Assembly (NCBI GenBank): GCA_024641225.1
Contig: JAHEDN010000036.1
Span: 1-11,746, forward strand
From: Burkholderiales bacterium
GTDB lineage: Bacteria > Pseudomonadota > Gammaproteobacteria > Burkholderiales > Burkholderiaceae_F
Length of the DNA stretch: 11,746 nucleotides
Direction: 5' to 3'
Shown here: one piece after another, positions 1-6,194 of the stretch
Layout of the letters: every line of letters begins with the position of its first letter
Position numbering within the stretch: position 1 is the first letter of the stretch
Made by a program: the position numbers and the translations under genes
Notes under the pieces: model-generated
The model's database searches: none
Told to the model about the DNA's origin: nothing
Seen by the model: the letters and a program-made list of their open reading frames with translations, nothing else

Positions 1-1
1 G

Positions 2-232
2 ATCGCCGTACTTGGCAAGACCGTGACGAAGCACAACGTTCACATCATCGGCGTGCCCAACCTGCCGGCGACGGTGCCGGCCGACAGTTCCGCGCTGTAC
101 GCGCGCAACCTGCTCGACTTCCTGAAGCTGGTCGTCGACAAGGAAGGCAAGTTGACGGTCAACCTCGATGACGACATCGTTGCCGCATGCCTGATGTGCA
201 TGGGCGGCGAGATCCGGCGGAAGGGCGCGTGA
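2..232 (+). CDS. pntAA: NAD(P) transhydrogenase subunit alpha part 1 (3' end only)
   Basis: This is the last 76 residues of the soluble NAD(H)-binding part (domain I) of the proton-translocating transhydrogenase; the gene begins left of the window. The family signature near the end of domain I is visible: VHIIGVPNLPATVPADSS, then ALYARNLLDFL, then an acidic stretch (LDDDIVAA) and a GGEIRR tail. The protein stops without any membrane segment. That fits the split-alpha form (PntAA plus PntAB) known from Rhodospirillum-type enzymes and not the fused E. coli PntA. PntAB and PntB follow on the same strand, but another gene is interposed. An internal GTG at 23 is not a credible start, because the homologous region extends upstream of it. 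Confidence 0.9.
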   Translation: MAVLGKTVTKHNVHIIGVPNLPATVPADSSALYARNLLDFLKLVVDKEGKLTVNLDDDIVAACLMCMGGEIRRKGA

Positions 233-253
233 AGCGCTTGCGCAGCGCCGAAA

Positions 254-357
254 TGTCGTTCGCGCGCAAGCGGGAATCCGAGGCCGCTCGCGTATTCCGT
301 GCTGCGATCCCCGGACGTCGCGCAAGTGCATGGGTTCCCGCTTGCGCGGGAACGACA
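254..357. repeat. Interspersed palindromic (REP/MITE-like) repeat
   Basis: Two inverted arms face each other. The left arm is 254-278 (TGTCGTTCGCGCGCAAGC followed by GGGAATC) and the right arm is about 333-357. The reverse complement of the right arm matches the left at all but two or so positions over about 25 bases. Each arm also folds on itself: 334-353 is a perfect 8-bp stem around a TTGC loop, and the left arm forms the same hairpin with one mismatch. Its accidental translation resembles the 'FARKRES...VPACAGTT' peptide strings often mis-annotated in proteobacterial genomes, which marks this as a widespread repeat family. It fills most of the pntAA-to-flavoprotein gap and ends two bases before the next start codon. 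No transposase is nearby. Confidence 0.8.
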
Positions 358-358
358 C

Positions 359-1441
359 ATGACCGTGCCGCGCAGCTCTGAGCTGATCCGTCGCCGGGCC
401 GCGCGGCTGTCGTCGCTGCTCGGCATCGAGCATGCAATCGTCGGCGGGCCGATGGCCGGCGTGAACACGCCGGAACTTGCCGCTGCCGTATCCAACGCCG
501 GCGGTCTTGGCTCGATTGGCTGCGGGATGATGAGCGCCGAGCAGATCGAGGCGGCGATCGGGCGGATTCGCGAACTCACGGGCCGGCCGTTCGCCGTCAA
601 CCTGTTCGTTACGCCGCAGCCGGCCGCGGACGAAGCGCAGATCCTGCGTATGCAGGCGAAACTCGCCCGCTATCGCGCCGAACTCGGCCTGCCGCGCGGC
701 AAAATCCCCTCGACATTCGCGCCCGATTTCGCTGCGCAGTTCGACGCGGTCCTGGGTGCACGGGTGCCGGTGTTCTCGTTCACCTTCGGCGCGCTCGACG
801 CGCCGCGTCTCGAGGCGCTGCATGCGCAGGGCGCAAAGGTGATCGGCACCGCGACCTGCGTGCAGGAGGCGGTGCAGCTTGCCGGACTCGGCTGCGATGC
901 GGTCGTCGCCTCGGGGATCGAGGCCGGCGGCCACCGCGCCACCTTTGCCGTGCCCGCGGAGGCGGCGCAGGTCGGGCTGTTCGCGCTGCTCCCGCAGGCC
1001 CTGGCCGCGGTGGATGTGCCTCTGATCGCTGCCGGCGGCGTGATGACGGCCGAGCAGATCGCTGCCGCGCTGCTGCTCGGCGCGAGCGGCGTGCAACTGG
1101 GCAGCGCGTTGCTGCGATCGCCGGAGTGCGGCGCGTCGGAGGCCTACAAGGCGGCGCTGGCCGGACTGGCAGACACGGGCACGCGGTTGACGCGCGCCTT
1201 CAGCGGGCGCTGGGCGCGCGGTGCGGTCAACCGCTTCATGCAGGAAATCGACAGCGCCGGCGATATTCCCGACTATCCGATCCAGAACCGCCTGACCCAG
1301 GACCTGCGCGCGGCGGCCAATGCACAAGGCAAGGCCGAGTACGTCTCGCTGTGGGCCGGGCAGGCTGCCGGCCTTGCGACTGGCGAACCCGCCGGCGCAA
1401 TCGTGCGCCGGCTGCAGCGCGAACTCGAAGAACTTCTGTAG
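359..1441 (+). CDS. Nitronate monooxygenase family flavoprotein (NPD/FabK-like)
   Basis: This 360-residue TIM-barrel FMN protein belongs to the 2-nitropropane dioxygenase/nitronate monooxygenase family, which oxidises alkyl nitronates to carbonyl compounds and nitrite. Visible motifs are IVGGPMAGVNTPELAAAVS and NAGGLGSIG (about 27-54), FAVNLFV (78-84), VIGTATCV (161-168), SGIEAGGH (185-192, where H192 is in the position of the family's catalytic histidine), the phosphate-binding IAAGGV (223-228) and ASGVQLGSALL (242-252). The C-terminal LWAGQAAGLA (331-340) is like class I enzymes. The frame is open upstream to 299, but that part is repeat sequence. ATG 359 fits the family N-terminus, and the repeat end (GCGGGAAC) is its only possible ribosome-binding sequence. 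The stop overlaps the GGAG that serves pntAB, so co-translation is likely. A FabK-type enoyl-ACP reductase is a less likely alternative. Its substrate is unknown. Confidence 0.85.
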   Translation: MTVPRSSELIRRRAARLSSLLGIEHAIVGGPMAGVNTPELAAAVSNAGGLGSIGCGMMSAEQIEAAIGRIRELTGRPFAVNLFVTPQPAADEAQILRMQAKLARYRAELGLPRGKIPSTFAPDFAAQFDAVLGARVPVFSFTFGALDAPRLEALHAQGAKVIGTATCVQEAVQLAGLGCDAVVASGIEAGGHRATFAVPAEAAQVGLFALLPQALAAVDVPLIAAGGVMTAEQIAAALLLGASGVQLGSALLRSPECGASEAYKAALAGLADTGTRLTRAFSGRWARGAVNRFMQEIDSAGDIPDYPIQNRLTQDLRAAANAQGKAEYVSLWAGQAAGLATGEPAGAIVRRLQRELEELL

Positions 1442-1450
1442 GAGCCCATC

Positions 1451-1765
1451 GTGGAAGCCGTCAACCCCACCGTCATCAACCTGATCATCTTCGTGCTTGC
1501 CATCTACGTCGGCTACCACGTGGTGTGGAACGTCACGCCAGCGCTGCACACGCCGCTGATGAGCGTCACCAATGCGATCTCGGCGATCATCATCGTCGGC
1601 GCGATGCTGGCGGCGGCGCTCACCGAAACCGGACTCGGGAAGAGCATGGGCGTGCTGGCCGTGGCGCTGGCGGCGGTCAACGTCTTCGGCGGCTTCCTGG
1701 TCACGCGGCGGATGCTGGAAATGTTCAAGAAGAAGGCGCCGAAAGCCGTGAAAGGCGAGAAGTGA
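1451..1765 (+). CDS. pntAB: NAD(P) transhydrogenase subunit alpha part 2 (membrane)
   Basis: This 104-residue integral membrane protein carries the alpha-chain transmembrane helices (domain II) of the proton-translocating transhydrogenase. Three hydrophobic segments are visible at about 8-26, 38-60 and 64-85, followed by a basic tail rich in lysine (MFKKKAPKAVKGEK). The segment TPLMSVTNAISAIIIVGAM is highly typical of the family. The start is GTG at 1451, chosen because GGAG lies at 1441-1444 with a 6-base gap and because the family N-terminus fits. The GGAG overlaps the stop of the flavoprotein gene. The stop codon falls inside the heptamer repeat array at 1748-1828. Confidence 0.93.
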   Translation: MEAVNPTVINLIIFVLAIYVGYHVVWNVTPALHTPLMSVTNAISAIIIVGAMLAAALTETGLGKSMGVLAVALAAVNVFGGFLVTRRMLEMFKKKAPKAVKGEK

Positions 1766-1828
1766 AACGTGAAACGTCGAGGAAGCCCGCAATAGCCCGC
1801 CTTTCACATTTCACCCTTCACGTTTCAC
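1748..1828. repeat. Inverted heptamer repeat array (GTGAAAC type) between pntAB and pntB
   Basis: A 7-base period is visible on both sides of a short spacer. On the left are GTGAAAG (1748), GCGAGAA (1755), GTGAAAC (1762) and GTGAAAC (1769). On the right, four head-to-tail units occupy 1801-1828: CTTTCAC, ATTTCAC, CCTTCAC and GTTTCAC, the reverse complement of the left type. The 12-mer GTGAAACGTGAA at 1762-1773 is perfectly complementary to 1817-1828, so the transcript can fold into a hairpin with a central loop of about 43 bases. The array starts inside the last codons of pntAB, includes its stop and ends about 20 bases before pntB. A role in mRNA processing or in the relative expression of pntAB and pntB is possible but is inference. 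Confidence 0.8.
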
Positions 1829-1847
1829 CGGCCCGGAGGGCCAAAGC

Positions 1848-3272
1848 ATGAGCCTGAACGTCGTCATCCTGCTTTACCTGGTCGCCTCGGTGTTCTTCAT
1901 CCAGGCCCTCAAGGGCCTGTCGCATCCGACCACCTCCCGCATCGGCAACGTGTTCGGCATGGTCGGCATGGCCATCGCGATCATCACCACCGTGGCGCTG
2001 GTCTACAAGCTGGCGCCGCAGATGGCCACCGTCGGCATGGGCTGGATCCTCGTCGGCCTGGTGGTCGGCGGCGGCATCGGCACCTACATCGCGCGCACGG
2101 TCGAGATGACCAAGATGCCCGAGATGGTCGCCTTCATGCACTCGATGATCGGCCTGGCGGCGGTGTTCATCGCCATTGCCGCAGTCGCCGAGCCGTGGGC
2201 GTTCAACATCGTCGAGCACGGCGGGCCGATCCCGCTCGGCAACCGGGTCGAACTGTTCATCGGCGCGTTCGTCGGCGCGATCACCTTTTCCGGGTCGGTG
2301 ATCGCCTTCGGCAAGCTGGCCGGCCGCTACAAGCTGCGCGTGTTCAAGAGTGCGCCGGTCATTTTCCCGGGCCAGCACATGCTGAACCTGGCGCTGGCCA
2401 TTGCCATGCTGGTCTTCGGCCTGTGGTTCGCCGGCACGCAGCAGTGGCTGCCGTTCTGGGCGATGCTGGCGATCGCGTTCGTGCTCGGCGTGCTGATCAT
2501 CATCCCGATCGGCGGCGCCGACATGCCGGTTGTGGTGTCGATGCTGAACAGCTACTCGGGCTGGGCCGCGGCGGGCATCGGCTTCTCGCTGAACAACTCG
2601 ATGCTGATCATCGCCGGCTCGCTGGTCGGTTCATCGGGCGCGATCCTGTCGTACATCATGTGCAAGGCGATGAACCGCTCGTTCTTCAACGTGATCCTCG
2701 GCGGCTTCGGCCAGGAGGGCGGCGAAGCGGCAGCGGCCGGAGAGCAGCGTCCGGTGAAGTCCGGTTCGCCGGACGATGCCGCCTTCATGTTGGCCAATGC
2801 GGAGAGCGTGGTGATCGTGCCCGGCTACGGGCTGGCCGTGGCGCGCGCGCAGCATCCCCTGAAGGAACTCGCCGACAAGCTGATCGAGAAAGGCATCCAG
2901 GTGCGCTATGCGATCCACCCGGTCGCGGGGCGCATGCCCGGGCACATGAACGTGCTGCTGGCCGAGGCCGAGGTGCCCTACGACCAGGTCTTTGAGATGG
3001 AAGACATCAATTCCGAGTTCAGTGACACCGACGTCGTGCTGGTGCTGGGTGCCAACGACGTCGTCAATCCGGCCGCGAAGGACCCGAAGTCGCCGATCGC
3101 CGGCATGCCGATCCTCGAGGCCCACAAGGCGCGGCAGATCATCGTCAACAAGCGTTCGATGGCCGCCGGCTATGCCGGGCTGGACAACGAGCTTTTCTAC
3201 ATGGACAAGACCATGATGGTCTTCGGCGACGCCAAGAAGGTCGTCGAGGACATGGTCAAGGGGGTCCAGTGA
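1848..3272 (+). CDS. pntB: NAD(P) transhydrogenase subunit beta
   Basis: This 474-residue beta subunit completes the proton-translocating transhydrogenase, which uses the proton gradient to make NADPH from NADH and NADP+. The N-terminal half (1-285) is domain II, with multiple membrane helices. H98 in MVAFMHSMIGLAA matches the conserved channel histidine (His91 in E. coli), and D225 in IGGADMPVVVSMLNS matches the conserved Asp (213 in E. coli). A linker (about 288-315) leads to the NADP(H)-binding domain III, with VPGYGLAVARAQ (324-335), VLGANDVVNP (399-408) and VNKRSMAAGYAG (433-444). Length and motifs are complete. ATG 1848 has GGAGG at 1835-1839. That sequence lies in the centre of a small GGCCC/GGGCC stem (1830-1842) which could partly mask it. 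Confidence 0.97.
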   Translation: MSLNVVILLYLVASVFFIQALKGLSHPTTSRIGNVFGMVGMAIAIITTVALVYKLAPQMATVGMGWILVGLVVGGGIGTYIARTVEMTKMPEMVAFMHSMIGLAAVFIAIAAVAEPWAFNIVEHGGPIPLGNRVELFIGAFVGAITFSGSVIAFGKLAGRYKLRVFKSAPVIFPGQHMLNLALAIAMLVFGLWFAGTQQWLPFWAMLAIAFVLGVLIIIPIGGADMPVVVSMLNSYSGWAAAGIGFSLNNSMLIIAGSLVGSSGAILSYIMCKAMNRSFFNVILGGFGQEGGEAAAAGEQRPVKSGSPDDAAFMLANAESVVIVPGYGLAVARAQHPLKELADKLIEKGIQVRYAIHPVAGRMPGHMNVLLAEAEVPYDQVFEMEDINSEFSDTDVVLVLGANDVVNPAAKDPKSPIAGMPILEAHKARQIIVNKRSMAAGYAGLDNELFYMDKTMMVFGDAKKVVEDMVKGVQ

Positions 3273-3279
3273 CGGCCGA

Positions 3280-3304
3280 GGGCCGCCGTGGCCGCGAGCG
3301 GCCC
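3280..3304 (+). terminator. GC-rich hairpin after pntB (possible terminator)
   Basis: GGGCCGC at 3280-3286 pairs perfectly with GCGGCCC at 3298-3304 across an 11-base loop, starting 7 bases after the pntB stop. No T-run follows, so it is not a classical intrinsic terminator. It lies where the convergent pntB and DUF2892 transcripts must end and could act as a 3'-end stabiliser or weak terminator. Confidence 0.35.
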
Positions 3305-3315
3305 GACGCCCGGGT

Positions 3316-3522
3316 TCAGGCCTTGGCCTGCCCCGACTTGCTCTCGCAGGTACTCCAGCCGAACGGCAGGTAAGCCAGACAGAAGCGGAACAGTCCGGTG
3401 GCGAGTACCAGGACGCCGATGTAGCCCCAGGGACCGATGACGTTCAGCGCCGCAAGAACGATCAGCAGCGCGCCGATGGCGATGCGCAGGATGCGGTCGA
3501 TGCCGCCTACGTTGGCTTTCAT
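3316..3522 (-). CDS. DUF2892 (YgaP-type) small inner-membrane protein
   Basis: This 68-residue protein has two predicted membrane helices (about 11-28 and 31-48). It matches the DUF2892 pattern: the N-terminal KANVGGIDRILRIAIG, a central glycine-rich turn (NVIGPWGYIG) and the C-terminal C-x-A-Y-x-P-F-G-x-S-T-C with cysteines 48 and 59. The family occurs as a stand-alone protein or fused to rhodanese domains, and its biochemical role is not established. The ATG (3520-3522 on the minus strand) is preceded by a strong GGAGGG Shine-Dalgarno. It is convergent with pntB and divergent from the TerB-like gene, so it is probably transcribed alone. Confidence 0.85.
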   Translation of the reverse strand: MKANVGGIDRILRIAIGALLIVLAALNVIGPWGYIGVLVLATGLFRFCLAYLPFGWSTCESKSGQAKA

Positions 3523-3792
3523 GGTTTCCCTCCAAGGAAGCGCCGGACGAGATTGTCGTCCATAAAACTAACGTTAAGCCGCTGACGGCAGGCTGTCAGT
3601 GACCTTCGTCACGGAAAGAGCGGGCCGCCGGCGGATCGGCCAGGGGCGATCGGATATTCCTCGGCAGCGGCATGGCGTGCGCGACGCTGTAAGCGGGACA
3701 TCAACCGACGGACTTTTTTCTTGTCAGCTCAGGGCGTCGTCCGCCGGTATGGCAAGCTTGGAGCGCGAACCGAAGTCGACCGGAGACTGCAG
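3523..3792. other. Divergent intergenic region
   Basis: This 270-base gap separates two divergent genes and should hold both promoters. Visible items are an 8-bp palindrome TAACGTTA near 3569-3576, a short hairpin GTGAC-CTTC-GTCAC at 3599-3612 and a run of six T at 3714-3719 with no hairpin before it. I could not identify a convincing -35/-10 pair for either gene, nor any small gene. Confidence 0.5.
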
Positions 3793-4776
3793 ATGAATCC
3801 CGAGCAAACCCGAGCGGTGCTCGCCATCACCCTGATGGCCGCCTACGCCGATGGCCACAAAGCGGATGCCGAGCGCGACGAAATCCGCCGCGTGGCCGAG
3901 GCGCTTGGCGCCGAAGCCGGCGACCTGAATCTCCCCTCCCTCTACCAGGACGTGCTGCTGAAACGCATCGATGTGGCGAGGGCTGCAGTGATGCTGGAGA
4001 GCAGGGAAACGCGCCAGCTCGCCTTCGAACTGGCGGTGGGCGTCTGCGATGCCGATGGCCTGCGCAACGAGCAGGAGACGCGGTTCCTCGCCAATCTTGG
4101 CACGGAGCTCGGCCTGACGCCGCCGCAGATGGCCGAGCCGGCTGCCGTTGCCGATGCGCTCGTCACCCTGCCATTGCCGGTGACGACCGAGCCGGCCAAA
4201 GTAGCGCCCGGGGGGCCGGCACAGACGAAAGAGGAGCCCGTCGTGGCGAGCGTGGCTGCCGACAGCGCGGAACTGGACAAGCTGATCATCAACGCCGCGA
4301 TCCTGAACGGCGCGCTCGAGCTGCTGCCGCAATCGATGGCCTCGATGGCGATCATCCCGCTGCAGATGCGCATGGTGTACCGGATCGGCAAGGCGCACGG
4401 CTACGAACTCGACCGCGGTCACATCAAGGACCTGCTGGCGGCCATGGGCGTCGGGCTCACGGGGCAGTACCTGGAGGAGATCGGCCGCAAACTGATCGGC
4501 GGCCTTTTTGGCAAAGTGGCTGGACGCATGGCTGGCGGGCTGGTGCGCGGCGCCACCGGTATGGCCTTCTCGTTCGCCACCACGTATGCGCTGGGCAAGG
4601 TTGCGGTGCGCTACTACGCTGGTGGGCGAACGATGAGCACGCAGATGCTGAAGGATGCCTTCGACGGCATGGTGCAGGAGGCGCGCGGACTGCAGGGCCG
4701 CTACCAGCCGCAGATCGAACAGCACGCGCGCAGCATCGACGTGAACCGAATCGTGCAGATGGTTCGCGAGAGCTGA
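3793..4776 (+). CDS. Two-domain protein: TerB-like N-terminus, DUF697-like C-terminus
   Basis: The gene encodes 327 residues. The first ~115 are helical and carry two acidic motifs typical of TerB/TerB-like domains, AAYADGHKADAERDEI (16-31) and CDADGLRNEQETRFL (85-99); TerB domains are metal-binding. A Pro/Ala/Glu-rich linker follows (about 126-158). The C-terminal half contains ALELLPQSMASMAIIPLQM (174-192) and RMVYRIGKAHGYEL (193-206), resembling the DUF697/YcjF membrane-associated domain. It then has a glycine-rich hydrophobic stretch (234-276) that could insert in or lie on the membrane, and a polar helical tail. ATG 3793 was preferred to the in-frame TTG further upstream because GGAG lies at 3782-3785 and the TerB-like fold starts right there. 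tcdA begins 11 bases after its stop. No function is known; tellurite resistance should not be assumed from the TerB fold. Confidence 0.7.
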   Translation: MNPEQTRAVLAITLMAAYADGHKADAERDEIRRVAEALGAEAGDLNLPSLYQDVLLKRIDVARAAVMLESRETRQLAFELAVGVCDADGLRNEQETRFLANLGTELGLTPPQMAEPAAVADALVTLPLPVTTEPAKVAPGGPAQTKEEPVVASVAADSAELDKLIINAAILNGALELLPQSMASMAIIPLQMRMVYRIGKAHGYELDRGHIKDLLAAMGVGLTGQYLEEIGRKLIGGLFGKVAGRMAGGLVRGATGMAFSFATTYALGKVAVRYYAGGRTMSTQMLKDAFDGMVQEARGLQGRYQPQIEQHARSIDVNRIVQMVRES

Positions 4777-4787
4777 TCCGCGAGCCG

Positions 4788-5597
4788 ATGGACACGCCGC
4801 GGCTACGGGTGCCCGAAGAATGCGGGCCGGTCGACCTGGAGCGCCGCTTTGCCGGCGTCGCGCGGTTGTACGGGGAGGCGGGCGTGGCACGGCTGCGCGC
4901 AGCGCGGGTGGCGGTGGTCGGAATCGGCGGCGTCGGCTCTTGGGCCGCCGAGGCGCTGGCGCGAAGCCACGTCGGCGCGATCTCGCTGATCGATCTTGAC
5001 CACATTGCCGAGAGCAACACCAACCGGCAGATCCACGCGCTCGGCGACGCCTATGGTAAGGCCAAGGTGCTGGCAATGGCCGAGCGAATCGTGGCCATCG
5101 ACCCCTCGTGCGCGGTGCAGGCGGTTGACGCCTTCGTCGACCCCGACAACGCCGCGGCATTGGCCACGGGCCACGACATGGTGCTCGACTGCATCGACCA
5201 GGTCAGCGCCAAGGCCGCGTTGATTGCGGCTTGCCGCGTTCAGGGAATCGCCGTTGTCACCTGCGGTGCGGCGGGGGGCCGCCTCGATCCGACCCGCCTG
5301 CGGCACGACGATCTTGCGCGCGCGAACGGCGATCCCCTGCTGGCCAAGGTCCGCTATCGCCTGCGCCGGCATCACGGGTTTCCGCGCGAAAGCGGCGGCC
5401 GGGTGCGAAGGTTCGGGGTCGCGGCGATATATTCCGATGAGCCGATCCGCGTGCCGCAGGACTGCTCGCCGCAGGCGCGGCTGGCCTGCGCCGGCTTCGG
5501 GTCGACGGTTGCCGTGACTGGGGCGATGGGATTTGCCGTCGCGGGGGTGGCGTTGCAGCATCTTGCACGCATGTCGGGCCGCCTCGACGGGGCTTGA
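4788..5597 (+). CDS. tcdA: tRNA threonylcarbamoyladenosine dehydratase (TcdA/CsdL)
   Basis: This 269-residue E1-like, ATP-dependent enzyme converts t6A37 to the cyclic hydantoin-type ct6A in ANN-decoding tRNAs. Visible features are RFAGVARLYGE (20-30), the nucleotide-binding VAVVGIGGVGSWAAEALAR (41-59), NTNRQIHAL (77-85) with the ATP-contacting Arg, K91/K93 in YGKAKV, VLDCID (132-137), VTCGAAGGRLDPTR (157-170) and the C-terminal GFGSTVAVTGAMGF (236-249). All match the E. coli protein closely and the length is normal. The start at ATG 4788 is upstream of the conserved block by about 19 residues and has no strong Shine-Dalgarno. The 11-base gap to the preceding gene suggests translational coupling. 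The usual partners csdA and csdE are not in the window. Confidence 0.92.
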   Translation: MDTPRLRVPEECGPVDLERRFAGVARLYGEAGVARLRAARVAVVGIGGVGSWAAEALARSHVGAISLIDLDHIAESNTNRQIHALGDAYGKAKVLAMAERIVAIDPSCAVQAVDAFVDPDNAAALATGHDMVLDCIDQVSAKAALIAACRVQGIAVVTCGAAGGRLDPTRLRHDDLARANGDPLLAKVRYRLRRHHGFPRESGGRVRRFGVAAIYSDEPIRVPQDCSPQARLACAGFGSTVAVTGAMGFAVAGVALQHLARMSGRLDGA

Positions 5598-5660
5598 TGA
5601 CCATCAACTGCGGCGGACGTCGGCCGCTTAGCATGAATTGCACGTCGCGGAGAAACCGAC

Positions 5661-6095
5661 ATGTTCAAGAAGATTCTGCTGCCGACCGACGGGTCCGAGC
5701 TTTCCGCCAAGGCGGCGCAGGGCGCGCTGAAGATGGCGAGCGAGTTGGGTGCGGCGGTGGTCGGACTGACGGTCGTCGAGCCGTACTCGTACTCGACTCT
5801 CTCCGAGTATCGTCCAGAGACGCTCGAGGCGTTCGAGGCGCGCAACGCCCAGGCGGCCGAGCAGAGGCTGGCGCCGGTCGTGCAGGCCGCCAAGGACGCC
5901 AAGGTCCCGTGCGAAACGGTGACCGTCAAGTCGTTCTCGCCTTATGAGGCGATCATCGAAACCGCCGGCAAGAAAGGCTGTGACGTCATCTTCATGGCCT
6001 CGCATGGACGGCGCGGATTGAGTGCGGTGCTGCTCGGCAGCGAGACACAGAAGGTACTGACGCACTCGACGATTCCGGTCTTGGTGTATCGCTGA
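5661..6095 (+). CDS. Universal stress protein, UspA family
   Basis: This 144-residue single Usp domain is a cytoplasmic, usually dimeric protein of the nucleotide-binding alpha/beta fold. The N-terminus FKKILLPTDGSELSAKAA (2-19) has the conserved Asp after the first strand. The ATP-binding pattern is MASHG-RRGLSAVLL-GS (112-127), ending with the typical STIPVLVYR strand. The first Gly of the canonical G-2x-G-9x-G(S/T) motif is Ala113 here, a common substitution. GGAG at 5649-5652 lies 8 bases before the ATG. It follows tcdA by 63 bases on the same strand and is followed by strong hairpins, so it is likely the last gene of the unit. Confidence 0.93.
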   Translation: MFKKILLPTDGSELSAKAAQGALKMASELGAAVVGLTVVEPYSYSTLSEYRPETLEAFEARNAQAAEQRLAPVVQAAKDAKVPCETVTVKSFSPYEAIIETAGKKGCDVIFMASHGRRGLSAVLLGSETQKVLTHSTIPVLVYR

Positions 6096-6107
6096 TACAC
6101 CACCTGT

Positions 6108-6126
6108 GGCGGGCATCGAGCCCGCC
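6108..6126 (+). terminator. Hairpin after the universal stress gene
   Basis: GGCGGGC (6108-6114) and GCCCGCC (6120-6126) form a perfect 7-bp GC stem with a 5-base loop, 12 bases after the stop codon. It has no T-run of its own and probably acts with the hairpin just downstream. Confidence 0.5.
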
Positions 6127-6130
6127 TTCG

Positions 6131-6170
6131 GACGGGCCAGCCACCGGGAGGTGCCTGGCCCTCCGTCTTT
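6131..6170 (+). terminator. Intrinsic terminator downstream of the universal stress gene
   Basis: GGGCCAG (6134-6140) pairs with CTGGCCC (6155-6161), with an inner CACC (6142-6145)/GGTG (6150-6153) stem around a GGGA loop and an outer GAC/GTC (6131-6133/6165-6167). TTT follows at 6168-6170. The long GC stem followed by T residues fits a rho-independent terminator for the plus-strand unit. It also lies 3' of the convergent acyl-CoA ligase gene, but the minus-strand side has no T-run. Confidence 0.6.
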
Positions 6171-6194
6171 ATGGCGGTCGTCGTCGCGCGGATG

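Noticed and set aside
299..358. In-frame upstream extension of the flavoprotein gene by 20 residues
   Set aside because: These codons lie in the interspersed repeat and show the usual repeat-derived peptide; the family N-terminus fits the ATG at 359.
3714..3750. T-run and TTGTCA as terminator or promoter for the TerB-like gene
   Set aside because: No hairpin precedes the T-run, and no -10 box with acceptable spacing follows TTGTCA.
3599..3796. 65-codon open frame in the divergent gap
   Set aside because: No Shine-Dalgarno, no recognisable motif, and biased Arg/Ser-rich composition.
3724..5160. Long minus-strand open frame opposite the TerB-like gene and tcdA
   Set aside because: Arg/Pro/His-rich low-complexity product, antisense to two well-supported genes; a high-GC shadow frame.
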